Part shown: positions 48,250 to 60,774 of the stretch, piece by piece
Layout: each line of letters begins with the position of its first letter
Position numbering within the stretch: position 1 is the first letter of the stretch
Source: Albugo candida
Taxonomy: Eukaryota; Oomycota; Peronosporomycetes; Albuginales; Albuginaceae
Direction: 5' to 3'
DNA: 64,000 nucleotides
NCBI GenBank assembly: GCA_905220665.1
Contig: CAJNAR010000037.1
Span: 1-64,000, forward strand
Program-made: the position numbers and the translations under genes
The notes under the pieces: generated by a model
Seen by the model: only the letters and a program-made list of their open reading frames with translations
Databases searched by the model: none
Told to the model about the DNA's origin: nothing

Positions 48250-49428
48250 TGTTTACAGTTCGAACCGGAGTCCAAGTTTCTTCAGTGGGTCGTATTTTTC
48301 TGCAACTTTACTCATTTTGTCGTTAACCAGAACAGAAGTGGGATGTTTCTGGTGCGTTGGATCCGATTTTGATACATCGGGTATTCTTCCGTCTTCAACG
48401 TTGCGTACAGAAGTGGCTTTAAGGTTGCCTAGCTTGCTTCCGAGACGTTGTTTTGACATTTCAGGTATTTTGACATTGGTTTGGCACGTATTGGTGTTGC
48501 TTCCGCCTCCGCAGGCTGGCTTTCAGTTGATAAACCGGATTTCTTTTTCGGTTGCTGAATGGTTGAGGGGTTTCATCGGTAGACGTAAGCAGTGTGGACT
48601 GTGCTATTTCACCCGTAGCTTACCAGCCAAGAGTGGAGAAGCTTTTCCTCGAGCCGAATATTATCTCCCCTCGATGCATATCTGCTCACATTTGCCAACA
48701 ATGACCTGCTCATGACAGCTTGTGCCGAGAAAATAAACGGTCCAAGTCGACATTGCAAGTATTTTTGAAGGACACTGTTTGCGGAAAGGCTCATACAGAA
48801 CATCGAGAACAAGACGATGCAATGCCGACGCATTTCAAGTAATGACAATTCCAGTCCAATTCCGAAAAAAAATCCAAGAACAATAGTGAACCTAGAATAT
48901 TAAATTTTCGAAATGAGTATTTCCTTACGAGAATTGTAAAAGTAGTCGCAAATTACTGCCAGGTAATTTATCCAATTGGCCAATTTTAGCAGCTTCAAAA
49001 CGCTCGTCGAAGATCACATTACCGTAATTTCGAGAAAAAAATTGCAGAATGTGCGATGTTGGAGTTCGAAACAGCGCTTGACAGTCTCCAATACAACCGA
49101 GAATTCGGCACTCGGTAACTGACAGGTTTTGCTGCAGTGAAGTTAGTAGACAGAACCTCCCAGCTTGGACGGCCCTCTTCGAAAAGCTTTTGAATGGCGC
49201 CTAGATCCGCAGTTGAAGGCTTCGGCATTTCAACCTTCCTGGTTGCTATTTTGGCCTCTTTCTACATTCGGATATCCTTCTGAACCTTCCTTATATCGAT
49301 CAACGTAGGCCGATTATCTGTTTAACCGTTTTTTTTCGATGAATAGGTGATGATGTGACTGTGTCATCGATGTCCATAGGGGTGGATGAAATCTGCTTCG
49401 TTGGACTAGCGTTTGGCTCAACAGTCAT
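48250..49428 (-). pseudogene. Possible ORF1/gag N-terminal part upstream of the LINE fragment
   Basis: On the minus strand, ATG 49428 opens 42 codons (MTVEPNASPTKQISSTPMDI...) to TGA at 49300. The next frame reads IDIRKVQKDIRM, a stop, then KIATRKVEMPKPSTADLGAI (ORF 49228-49019). A Lys-rich ORF lies further on (48459-48253). The low-complexity, Ser/Thr/Pro-rich head and basic body would suit an ORF1 head lost from the telomere-side copy. The link to the 47229 fragment is position only. Confidence 0.4.
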
Positions 49429-49659
49429 GGTCACATCTCATCGTTCCATTTGCGGGTTTTAATTGACTCCTGACAGCATTCAACGAAACATGAAAGGTGC
49501 ACGAGTTGTGACACACAAACGTTGTTATTATGGGTAAACGCTAAATGCCGATCGATAGTATTCTGATGGAGAGAATAGTATTCGGATTGGCTGGGTTGAT
49601 TAGAATTTAATACGGTTGAGCGGTGCTCAGCAGTTGGTAAATTGGGAAATAGACGCAGT

Positions 49660-49806
49660 TATAGCGGCTTTAAGGTTACCTCAATACAGCAAAATCAACG
49701 AGACAACATATTACCATATCTACCAGGTATTGTCATGACACTTCATTATATGTTTATATTTTATTCAAGATAGCCTAGGCGTAGAGAAGTCAGTCAAATT
49801 TTAGTG
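49660..49806 (+). repeat. Second copy of the 5790-5940 repeat
   Basis: Shares AACGAGA, ACATATTA, CAGGTATT, AAGATAGCCTAGGC and AGAGAAGTCAGTC with the left copy, in the same order and orientation. Flanking sequence on both sides is different, so its ends should define the repeat unit. Confidence 0.6.
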
Positions 49807-49809
49807 ATG

Positions 49810-51095
49810 TTCCACCTTCAATTGATCTGTTCTTTACTCTGTAGAATGAATGGGTGGGGGTACCTCTCTATCTACTTATGGTGACCGTATCAACATTCTG
49901 ATGAGTTTTTGCATGGCACAACGACTCAATCAGACTTCTTTCGAGATATCATTTTTCCTCGCTACTATAAATGTTTTATAGCAAAATCGATCTGTCTGGT
50001 AGTAGCGCATGAATATGATTGAGGTTGGGCCCAACTGAGTTGAATCGTGTTTGCAGAATAGACTAACGGAAAATCATTCGTCAACCAGTTCTTTTCCATA
50101 TCCTGTTCAACTTCCAACTCGTGACACACCCTTTTGCGATTATGCACAATCAGCTATCCGACCAATCAAGTACCATTTTCAAAGATAGCTCTACGACATA
50201 CACAGCAAACATGACACAAAAATTTGTAATTGCATTGTGTTACACGCATGCTTATGTGTGACGATAAATCTCAACATAGAGAGAATGTTGTAGCACTCAG
50301 AAAGTAAGCGTCAACACCACCAACACACCAGTAACTATATTATGGCTTGCCCGCCTTTGAAGGACTTTATTTAGTCAGAAAATGAACATCTTCTCATGCA
50401 TGTGGCATTGGACGTGGTTGACCGGTAAAAAATCGCACCGTTTCCCTAGGAATGGCATGTTGTTGCTCGTAGTATATGATGATGTGAATTAAGATTGTCT
50501 CAAAGATTTTTACCCCAATTCCATTGACTTTGTCAGACAGCCAATTCCTATGCACCCAGCAAATCTTAAACGTTTCCCCGTGATTCGTCTAGCACTTCCA
50601 TACCTTGATAGTAAACGCTCACTCTCGTCGACATCGATTACATTGCTATCAGACGACAAACTTCTGAATTTCATACTTTATTGGTGTAGTAGGGTGACCG
50701 AAATAGACAAAGCCTCAGAATCCAATTTACAATGCGAAATAATTGTATGCATAGGATTATATCTAGTTGTGAGTAAAATGTTAATGTTGCGGCAATAATG
50801 TTGACTATTATCTCACTGTATGATAATAGAGCAACAGAACATATATATCGTGTCTCATGAGGGAGCGCTCAAATCTTAATTATACCGTCATAGAGTCACA
50901 GAGGGAAATCTTGAGTCTTCCGACCTCCTTCACGATCTTACTTTATTACGTCATCTCTGTATGTCTCGTCTTCCCACTGACTAAACGGTAGCCAGTCGAG
51001 TAACCAATCCTATTTTTTTTCTGAGTGATGCCTGCTATTCGCCCTCTGTCGTATCAAGCAAGAACTGTAGCACAAAGTATTTCAGCTGTAGACTC
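49810..51095. other. No clear gene; one doubtful ORF
   Basis: ORF 50550-50798 (82 codons, plus) reads LLNFILYWCSRV and EIIVCIGLYLVVSKM, hydrophobic stretches that could be an upstream exon of the membrane-protein gene at 51302, but no splice join could be built. Otherwise short ORFs only. Confidence 0.4.
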
Positions 51096-51120
51096 TTGAT
51101 AACATTCTGAATGTTATCAA
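51096..51120. repeat. Near-perfect 25-bp palindrome
   Basis: TTGATAACATTC, one T, then GAATGTTATCAA: 12-bp arms around a single base. It could extrude as a hairpin or be a dimeric protein-binding site. It lies about 200 bp upstream of the membrane-protein ORF. Confidence 0.95.
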
Positions 51121-51301
51121 CGCAAAGTCTCTTTCGAAAATCCCACATCAATATGATACCAAGACTACGCACGAGTCGTATACTCTCCTTGTGTGGATGC
51201 TAATGCATATATAGGAAGCGGTTATCGTCGTCATTGATTTGGTTTCTCCGCACTACTCCATCTATGCAAACAGAGTCAGCCCATACAGCTGAGAATTTCT
51301 T

Positions 51302-52007
51302 TTGATTTCACCTGTGTCGCAAAATTGCTTGGGTATCGCTATAATTGAAAGATCATGGGCATCTCGCAACGTTTGCTATTTCCATTCCTGGATAGCGTTG
51401 CTAGTGCTGTACATTTACACCGTCCACAGCTGGCGGTTGAGCTCAAGGCTTTCTAGCTCAGTCTTCCACGTTGGATCTCAGATCTATCGGTGGCAATACA
51501 TAAGCTCCAAGCTTCCATTCGATTTGTTCTTTTCGTGGGTTACAGCACTGTCACATGTGTCAATCTCATTAGCGCAATATCGTCAGACGTTTTTACCAAT
51601 TGCAGTCTATATACTTCATCTATACATACTAGTCATGATTGCATTGATGACATTCCAGTACGCTCACGATCCTATATTCTCTTTGGTGATTATTTGGTTT
51701 CTGTCTGCAATTGCCAAAAAGCACGATACGTTCCCGAATGATTTCAAAACGCTGGATGATAGGGTCTAATCTTCTGGTCCGAAGTAGCCCAAGTCACTGC
51801 CGAGATCTTTGTGCTTTTCGCTCTCATTATGATGTTATTATGGATGGGTAATGTCCTACATGAAATAGCTTATACGAAGAGTCTTAGTGTTTACTGTTTT
51901 GTGTTTTAGTCAGAATGAGCATGTACACTCTGGAATGGGGCTTCCTGTGGATGATATGTCGGCTGTGGATTATGGAAGTAGTTGTTAATGATAGTAAGCA
52001 TCTGTAG
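51302..52007 (+). pseudogene. Multi-pass membrane protein, one frameshift, one intron
   Basis: ORF 51302-51769 (155 codons, TTG start, true start unknown) has at least four hydrophobic segments (WIALLVLYIY; FDLFFSWVTALSHVSI; FLPIAVYILHLYILVMIALM; SLVIIWFLSAIA). The frame stops at TAA 51767, but a one-base shift continues smoothly as IFWSEVAQVTAEIFVLFALIMMLLWM (51769-51846), another membrane helix. A GT-AG intron of 62 nt (51848-51909) then joins to VRMSMYTLEWGFLWMICRLW and a TAG at 52005-52007. The consistency of helices across the shift and splice supports a real gene, recently broken or misread. No family is recognised. Confidence 0.5.
51848..51909 (+). other. Predicted 62-nt intron of the membrane-protein gene
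   Basis: Donor GTAATG at 51848 and acceptor TTTTAG ending at 51909. Removal keeps a frame that stays open for another 32 codons. Length fits the other intron seen in the window. Confidence 0.45.
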
Positions 52008-52716
52008 CAGATCGGCTGGATTAACTTTGAATATCAGCGTTGTCGGAAATTGTCATGGACGCTTTTACTTCGGGAGATTTATGCACCTTCCGTAGGAGCT
52101 GATCCGGCGCGGTGGTTCTGTAGCAACTTTCAAGAAAGATGAATTACAAATTAACTTCTACAGTTGCCACTTATCACTCCGTAATTTCTTCTCTACGCTA
52201 GAGAATTCTAACAAGCCTCAATGAGTAAAACCAATTTGTGGCTCGGCTGATGGCCGGTCACCATCCATTTTTCCTCGACAATGACCTGAGATATGCTTTG
52301 TTGCTCTCTGCGTTCTGATTTACAAGCCGGAGTGAGTAGAATGTAAAATGAGAAGAGTCTTCGAATAGGCAAGGGCTTCCTTCCATTAGTGCGTCTCTAC
52401 CTTATCTCGAATGGTCTCTAATGGCAGATAAGCAGGTAAAAGCGAGGGCGCTAAGTCTGAATGCGGACAAGTTTGATACATGTAAGCCTCGAGGGCCTTA
52501 TAAGGTATCAGATTACGCATAAATAATTGTGGTGACTGAAAGTAACTTTGAGACATCTCATCAAGCAGCTTTTGACAGAAGTAGATTGCACAGTCAATTG
52601 ACTACTTAGTAATATTCTATGTATTTTGTCGAAGGCACAGTGCTTATAATTACCGTTAGCATAGTAGCGATTTGAAAAAGAAGCACAGCGAAAATAAAAG
52701 CAATACGAGTTGTACC

Positions 52717-52826
52717 GCACCACTGGAATCGATAGTACAGACATGGAATCTCCAGAACAGCAGCAAATTGATATTAGTTATAGAGCACCACTGGACTCGA
52801 TAATACAGACCTAGAAATTCGAGAAC
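52717..52826. repeat. 42-bp imperfect direct repeat, two copies
   Basis: GCACCACTGGA, TCGATA, TACAGAC and a final GAAC recur at 52717-52758 and 52785-52826 with about eight differences. Period 68 bases. No function is apparent. Confidence 0.85.
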
Positions 52827-52829
52827 GTC

Positions 52830-55800
52830 CACAAAGCATTACCTGTCACTACATGCTTTTCCAACTGGATGATAGCAAAATCAATAGAAGAATCTGTGTG
52901 GTCTGCTAGAAAGTGATTGTTACTTGGCTCAGTGCCCAATGAAAAACCTTGAAATAAATCCAGCATTCTCGCACGCAAATAGAAATGGCTGCCCTCCTGG
53001 TAGACAAGCAACAACAAATCGCGACAATATTACTGCATATGGATCTCTTATCCACAAATCGTGCCATATCCACTATTTCACGCTCATAATTCGAACCGCA
53101 ACATCAAACTGGCAGCTCATCACTTTAAAAATATCCTTAAGAGGATGTGTATTTGAGAGCAATAGATCTAAAACGGTGGAATCCAAATCATGAAGTGATG
53201 CATATCATTGTAGCAATTCATAACGCTAACAATGAAAAAACGTGTCAACATATACTTTTTAGGAAAAGTTTTATCTGTAAGTCATTTCTGTCTGAAAGAA
53301 ATGATACACACTCATACAGATTCTTTGCGCTTTAGGATGCAATAATCACTGAAGCTTAAATGTTTTTATAGAAGCCAACTGAACACAGCCAAAGAGCTAA
53401 ATACTGAATTTTATCGTATGATACGCAAGCGTCAGTAGATCTTAACGCATATATGGCTGCTTTTTAACTTGATGCAGGTTCAAACATCCGTCCAATCGTC
53501 ATGATTGGATTACAGACCGCGATGGAAAGCAACTTTGCCACGGGGTTGCCTTTTATAATGGCAAAGGTAGTTCATTCAAAGGTTCTTAGTCTATGCATCT
53601 GGATGGTCGACCAGCATTGAGCTCTTTAGAGAGTATTATCGATAGCATTCGATGGCGATATCAGAAATAAACACTACCTAATCAGCCTGCAGTATCGGGT
53701 GATACTTCGGCGTTGGAAACAACGGCGACGCAAGTAATGTCCTCTGGCAACAATAAGGATTGACTTAAAACTTTCAAATCTAATTTGAAGTAATGTGCTT
53801 CAGTGTCAGTTTTCTGTCCCATCAACGAATTTCCGTTTCGAAATGAACCCCCTTCACCAATAAGATTCCATTCTATCATTGGTAAGGAGCTTCTGACATT
53901 TCAAATTAACCACTTTATTCCCTACTTAATGCAATAAACGATGGTATACTGGAGGATCGCACGATTACAAGTCCAATCTTGAATATATCTTATGCTTTAA
54001 ATATAAACTTCTCCCTTGCAGGAAGCAGGTATGTTTCTGACCATGGACGCTAGCACAGCACATAAACATACATGCGCAATTTGGATTAGCTAAATAAGCT
54101 TCAAAGAGATACAAATATAGATGCAGACTATAATCCAGCAAAAGGCAGACCAACATGTTCACAAAATTTCCGCATATCTAAGTATGTTATATCAGATGCT
54201 GTATAGACAAATGATGAGATTTGCATCGTCGTATTCCGTTATAAAAGATATTGTTTAATTCAAGCATTTCCTGCTAAAATTCACTTAGTGAATGGAATGC
54301 ATAAAGTCAGAATCATCTCAATGAGAAACATGGAGAGAATAAATGTCGTTACATTTATACTCTGTTTATCCGCAAGTCGAATGACGCAAATGCACGAGTA
54401 ACTGGACAGAGTATCAGAACAATGTAGGGATGATAAGCTGATCTTTCAAAGTAGATGTTTTGTATCGTAGCTCTAGATCTACTCCATAAACGCACTCTCG
54501 CAAAAGAATTGAAAAGCAAGATCGTTTCATTCACGGACGCGCATAGCACATTCGAAAGTACTTCCGACCTAAACCGTTTATATATATGATTTTTAACGTG
54601 AAGTAGCATTAGAAATTTCGTAAGAGCAATTTTTACGCTCGCAATTCAATGAAGATTTTATTGTATTGAGTTTGACTTTAGACATTCCACGGGACAGGTG
54701 AAAAAAGATATGGAAGAGATTATCGAGGGTATGATCAAGCAGGGACCTCGTCAGAAATTCGTAGCTGTCCAAAAAAAGTGATGTATGCTTATTATGACAC
54801 GTGACGAGAAGATTTATTACTCTCGTAGGTTGTTGCAGATCATGTTGTCTATACACAAGAAACGGTAGAGCTTCTTGAACGTGAAACGAGGAAGAGCGTC
54901 TTGAAGTCCACGAACTTTCATTAAGATTTAGAAATTGGCTCTTCCTAAATACCAGTACATTTCATGAACAAAGTAAAACGAGCACACTTCCTATCCCTTG
55001 AAAGGAGTCGGCGCTCACGCAAGATAAACCGGAAAGAGTTCGACAAGATCGGTGCTACATGAACACTGAAACACTTGATGAAGAAAGTTTACAAGATCAA
55101 AGGGCAAAATCGTACATATATGAGCACGAAAGCGACCATGTTTCTTCTACCAGCTTGAAAGCTTTCAAATTAAACACTGAGAAAAGCCGAAAGTTCTGGA
55201 ATCTATAAATAAAAAACAGATGCACCAGTCCAAGTGTAGTATGTTCAACACGAATGTCTTTGTACCAGACCCAGCACAGAAAAACTCTGGTAAATGTTTT
55301 GGAAATCTTGTGGACGCAATGACAATGAAACTCGAGTGGAGTTGCTCGCTTTGTGCCGAAAAAAATGTCCTTCAAATTTTCTCGCACTGATATCACAAAA
55401 TCCAATGAACTGAATCCGAGTCACTTTTTGGTCTCAAAAATTTGTCTTTGAAGAAAATTTGAGAGATTTGGAGATTCCAGAGAAACATTACTTTGGAAAA
55501 GCACAACAAATAGTCGATTCTTTGTGGTTAAGCTGATTACTAGTAACGATGAGATCAATCCTTTTCTTCCCTTGATTGAGTCCATGGATGGGATATACGA
55601 TCGACTTGCGAAGTCAATGAAGGCGTCCGATTTTGCTTTTCACTTATGAGGAGCAGTCAGAATGGGTTCTGGATAAAAAAAAAGATTCTGGAGTGAGGGA
55701 TCACTGATCGCGATCGTGCAACTTATTCGAAGATAAAGAAGGAGAATCCGCGCAAATTTGTGGAAGCCAATGAGAAGTCGAGATGAGAGGAGTATATAGC

Positions 55801-58390
55801 GAAAGTTTGGATCCAATCGCAAATCATCAAGCGTAACTAAATACGCGTAAATCAAAATAGCCATTCGGAGGTCAGTAAGTCGAATAAAGGCTCGGAATAA
55901 GCTTTCTTTTAGTCACGATCAATTGTCTCTATGTAGCGGATACACGTTTTGAGAGAGCGCGATGTTGATACTTCACTCCAATCCGTTTCTGAGATAGCAA
56001 AAGGATCAATACATTTTCAAATGTTCTTGGTAATCCATTCGAGCTACAGGAATCAATATGCTATCTCACGAGCAACACGGATTGTAAAGATGTTTGCATC
56101 GTAGACACTTAGATCCTACCAAAACGTTCTCCTTGTGCTATCCTCGTTTGCATCGGTAGACTGGTAATGTAGAGTACAAAATGATGCTTTATCGCATTAT
56201 TTTATTCGATGTGAGTTAGATCAAGTATCAAACTAGAACAACAGGAAGGATTTGACGTTCATACCCGCAGAGCTTCTATCCGTGATCAATCTTCATTGAA
56301 GAGCCATTCTTTGGTCGAACAGATGGAAACGTTCGCGTAATATATAAAAATATTCAGACCAAGACAACACGCTCGAGGATCATCTACTTTACGTCCTAGC
56401 TTTTACTGATCGGAAAAAAGTTTAATAGAATTAAAGGTACTAAGAAATGCACACGTGTTACGATTATTCTGTCATACTCATTGATGCAACATAACGAGAG
56501 CAAAGTCATTCAATCTTTTTCGTCTTAGATCTCAAACATTGAAGTTGTTTGAAGGACACAGGAAAATGTTCTCTCAGAATCGCTTCTGTTCTACGTTTAA
56601 CGATACCGTAAGTTGACTCGTGACACTAGACAAGGTAACAAGCGGCTGGCTCTACTCGAATCTTGTTCAGATTCTAAGATCAAGTACGAGACAATTCAAA
56701 ACTTCGATGTTGTGATCCATTTATATTGCCTCGAGTCGCTTCTGCTTGTAAATTTGGTGTTGCTACTACGTACCGTATCTGTGGCCGCGGACTGTTCATT
56801 GTTCTGTGATCATCAAACTATACTCCTTTTGAATATAAGCGCAAAAAAGATTTGTTAAAGATATCTATTGATGTGATCGTTCCCACGCAATGTGCTTAAC
56901 AACTGATTTATAAGCTTCTTATCGACGGTAAAAAGACTAAGAGAAAAGACTTCGCCTTTTGAAGCAGGATCGGCGCGCAAAAAAAAACAATAGTAGTAGA
57001 ATATGCGGTTCTAGATGCTGTTTCGATGCTTTACTCGATGTACCAGTGTCTTGATTTGGCATTATCACTTCAGTAGTATGATGGCCTCGTTATAACAGAA
57101 CAGGAAGGCGTCGTAGTTATGTTTGCCGCCTTTGCGCACATGACGCAGGTTAGATATAAATTATTTGCATGGAAGAATCGCCTCATAAAATCAAATGTAC
57201 AGCTTAGTTTATGAAATCCTGACTTCTCTTAGGTATGATATGGTTGTCATATGTGATCTTTGTGACGAATGGTACTATCTGCGCCAGAATTGCCTACTGT
57301 ACATACGTCGAATGAGACGAGCACTAGTATTTTAATGTATACCAGTGAAATCTGTAGACAATTGCTACCCAGTCAGATATGCTTGGCATTTTTTCAGCCT
57401 AGAAAAACGATCATAATATCAGCCCGGTAAAATGTTACAGTTTTTAATAAATATATCTGATTTCGCAGAATATAAGCAAAAAACCGCCCCAAGTATTCTA
57501 TATGAGTATAATCACAGTGACATGTATGATATTGTGAGATTAAGCTTTCTTTTGTGGAGTGTTTCTGGCATGATGATGCTATCTTAGTACCACATACAAG
57601 TGTCTCAGATTCCTTCTAGCGCAATCTATGAAAGCCTCATTCAGATTGTCAGAGATCATCGAAACGAAACTTAGTTAGCAGCAAAGGAGTCTCGACCTTC
57701 AAGTCATATTGATAAATAGAACGCAGCATCAGTGGGACACAAAACCGCATCGTCAAAAATGAATTGTACCAATGCGCACAATTAGCCTATTTTTAGTATG
57801 AAGCACCTCTAAACGAGCTTAATTATCGTATATAACGTATACGATGCACCTGGAACGTGGATTGCACTTGGCTATAAAAAAAAGGCTCGTGTTGTAACGA
57901 ATTCGAAGGCAGTGCCGCAAAATAAGACTACTCCGTCTATCTGTCCTCTCCGGTTGAGCATTACAAGCCAGGACAAGTACCCGAGTGTGTAAAAAAGGTG
58001 TACGGATTGGCTGATTTGATGCCACGTGTCAGAAATAGCCATTTAATATTACGTATGCAAGAGAAAAACATGGTGCGCTCTACGCTGTATGTGTTGCTTC
58101 TCAGTGTGCTAGTATCAATGTATGGGAAGCTACAATCCATCTATGTACAGCTAGCAGCATGCATTTTTAATGCGACGAGAGGAATACATAGCGACATCCT
58201 AACGTGTCACCGGTGCCTCGTCACGTTTTATCGGTAACAGGATCGATTTGATCCAAGCCAGCCATCTCTACAGACTCTACTGGGTTCATGGACGTCATAC
58301 AGATCTGGCAAAATTAGTTTTTATCACATTGTAATTCTAAGAACACATGTCGTATATCTGCTTCTACAACCGAATCAAATATCTTTACTA
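52830..58390. other. Gene-poor stretch, nothing supported
   Basis: ORFs stay below about 105 codons on both strands. Plus-strand readings around 55390-55650 (LITSNDEINPFLPLIESMDG, YDRLAKSMKASDFAFH) look faintly protein-like and may be a decayed gene, but no family or paralogue was found. No RNA genes or transposon signatures were seen. Confidence 0.45.
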
Positions 58391-58396
58391 GAAGGG

Positions 58397-58437
58397 GCTA
58401 TCAGCAGGCTATCAGCAGGCTATCAGCAGGCTACCAG
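58397..58437 (+). repeat. 11-bp tandem repeat (3.7 units)
   Basis: GCTATCAGCAG three times, then GCTACCAG. The unit is not a multiple of three, so it is unlikely to be coding. It sits 16 bases upstream of the ATG at 58454 and so probably lies in that gene's 5' leader. Confidence 0.95.
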
Positions 58438-58453
58438 TACAGGAAAATCAAAT

Positions 58454-60024
58454 ATGATCGAGAACAGTGTTTATCTACTCGCAGCGTCAATTAGAAAAAC
58501 GGAGATGAATGAGAATGATATATTTATTTATCCTCGCAAACGGAACAATGATGAATCGTTGAGCATGCGCAAACAAGTATTAAAATTTGCGTTATTTTTC
58601 GAAACTAATCTACCAGCTAGTGTTGAAGCTGATCGAGAATCGAAACCTCCTCCAATTTTGCCCCAAACTCGAAAAATCGCAAATGAAAACATCTTGGGAC
58701 CTGACATTCTACACAAAGATCGATCATCGATGCGATGCATCATCATATCTTCTCATTACCAAGAAGCTGTTTGGGAATGTCTGGCTATGCATAGAGAGTC
58801 ATTAGCCATCCGAACCTATTTCTTATTTTATAGGACGTCTCGTTCATCGGCTGAGTTGTGTGTCTTTCGTAGCATTCATGAAACAATAGAATTCATCAGT
58901 AGCTGTAAGGGAACATTCTGCTCGAGAATGCGAAGTTGGGAACCAAGCGAATGTGAGAAAGTGGTCGAGATTTTTTCCATGCAGCGACAAGGTTCAAAGA
59001 AAAGAAATGAGATGCACGATGAGACAAACCAAAGTTCTAAACCTCCAAACTCATATGAGAAAAGCAAGAATTCGGAAGAAATCACACAGATCCTCGAGTA
59101 TCTTGCCCGCAAGAGGATGGCAAGAATTTCTTCCAGATCGTCCGCTAAATTGCAGGTGCTCGCACAAATCAACACACTCGGAATACGAGAAGGCGACGAG
59201 CTCGTGTGCGTCAATGTTACTTCACTTATTGATACGAATACGGAATGTGTCAGTAATATCTGAAAGATGTGCTGGGAGCTCGGGTCGTGAGATTTTCGTC
59301 ACCTACGAAAGCAATGGTACTGATGGGTGCTTCTGATCCGTTAAGGTATACGGGAGAAGAAATGTTTAGATGTTCACACGTAAGGCTAAAAGAAGCTGAC
59401 TGCAAGGTGTATCTTGGTACCCAGACAATGAACACAGAAATGTACGAGATACCATTGAAGGCGCAGTTCAGCGATGAAAAGACTGGCTTGTGCCACATAT
59501 CGTACCATGCTCCTTCGAAACGACGCCCTTGTCCTGCGCGCATGCTGAAATTCTTTTCTTCAGGTTCCCAACAACCAAGAATTTACCCGCTCACAAAAAC
59601 GTCGCTTTTAGTTGACACTTCAGGACCTGATTCGAAGAAAATAATGGCGCCAAAACAGAACCACAAAGTGAAAGGTAGTCAAAGGACATGTCTTAAAATC
59701 TAAGAGATCCCTTATGCTTTCTGTTTCGAGCACCAAGCATTAATTTTTCCAGATCCCATACATTCTCGCGACCAAGTTGCCATTTACAAATTCACCAATG
59801 GCCGCATTCCAGCAGGGTTATCGCATCCTAAACACCATATCAAGTATTACAATGTGGAAGATATAGCAACTCAAAAGATCTATTCGCAATCGTTATCAAA
59901 TTCTGGCACAGAACCTTGGCCTGCTGGTAACAGTATCGCGTTTGTGGAGTACGAACGTGAAAATTCAAAGCTGACATGTTGTGTCAGCTGCCTTCTCCAA
60001 CATATAGAAGTATACTTATCTTAG
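58454..60024 (+). pseudogene. PDZ-domain protein gene, two exons, one frameshift
   Basis: ATG 58454 opens 269 codons to TGA 59261. The C-terminal part (LQVLAQINTLGIREGDELVCVNVTSL) has the PDZ phrase GIxxGDxLVxVN; PDZ domains bind C-terminal peptides of partner proteins. A one-base shift at about 59260 gives YLKDVLGARVVRF, the expected last PDZ strand, and the frame then runs to 59674. A phase-1 intron (59675-59752) joins in frame to DPIHSRDQVAIYKFTNG, which runs to TAG 60022-60024. Upstream of PDZ is an unrecognised part of about 200 residues (CLAMHRESLAIRTYF, SAELCVFRSIHE), conserved in the dead paralogue at 17800-19310. The gene is otherwise intact, so the shift may be recent or a sequencing error. 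Confidence 0.65.
59675..59752 (+). other. Predicted 78-nt intron of the PDZ-type gene
   Basis: Donor GTAGTC at 59675, pyrimidine-rich end TTTTTCCAG at 59744-59752. Splicing keeps the reading frame (phase 1, Lys then Asp) and opens a further 90 codons, while reading through hits TAA at 59701. The downstream exon is conserved in the paralogue at 17800-19310. Confidence 0.75.
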
Positions 60025-60690
60025 AATGACGAATCAACCACGCGAGGATATATTTGGATGCGTCCGGCACTATCAGTAATTCTGAAATCGTGTGTTGGGA
60101 ATAGGATTTGCTCAAATCTAACATATAAAGCGCACCGAGCTCAGCTTGAACGGCCAGGTGAGATTCGGAAATGTACAGTAGAAACACTAGGTTCATCGGA
60201 GAGCGAGAAATAATCTTGGTCTTATCGAAGGATAAAATAGGAGTGCGTTTTCATAATGAGTACTTCGTCCGACATGCTGAAAGCCTTTTTCGAGTATCTA
60301 TATAGTAGAGATAGCTGTTGAACATGCTTACTTTCGATACATACTATACCTCCCATTCTGGATTTTTCTTAGAATCAAACGGCAGACCATATTTTGATGT
60401 CCAACGTTTACTTGATGATTCCTGTTGTAGTACAGTGCAAGACATTTGTAATCATACCATAAATTGCGTGGACAAGAACTCTTACTAATACAATAAAAAT
60501 TAATATAGAGCAGAATGCTCTCCATATACCGAAAGCGCATTGAATTGGCTTTCTTACAACGGAGCTCGATTGGTTGTATCTTTGTTTAGGACGAAGTAGT
60601 AGGAGGTTGAAGTTTGGCTAATTTTCGTGATTTTGTATGGAGAGATGGAAATTTGGTCGCATTTATTTGTATCCTATTAATAGATATATA
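60025..60690. other. No recognisable gene
   Basis: Short minus-strand ORFs (60196-59984, 60540-60328) without motifs. It may hold the downstream region of the PDZ-type gene and one end of the transposon beginning near 60690. Confidence 0.5.
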
Positions 60691-60693
60691 TTG

Positions 60694-60743
60694 TAGCCAA
60701 TGAGAGAGCACTGGGCTGTAAATATTAGCCAATGAGAGAGAGT
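60694..60743. repeat. Two copies of TAGCCAATGAGAGAG, 33 bp apart
   Basis: TAGCCAATGAGAGAG occurs at about 60694 and 60727, just outside the 3' end of the DDE transposase frame. Such subterminal direct repeats often serve as transposase binding sites; that role here is inference. Confidence 0.6.
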
Positions 60744-60774
60744 AAAGTTTCGGTTCTGTAATACATATCCAATA

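Noticed and set aside
58397..58437. Tandem repeats as a CRISPR array
   Set aside because: Units of 11 bp without spacers, in a eukaryotic telomeric window.
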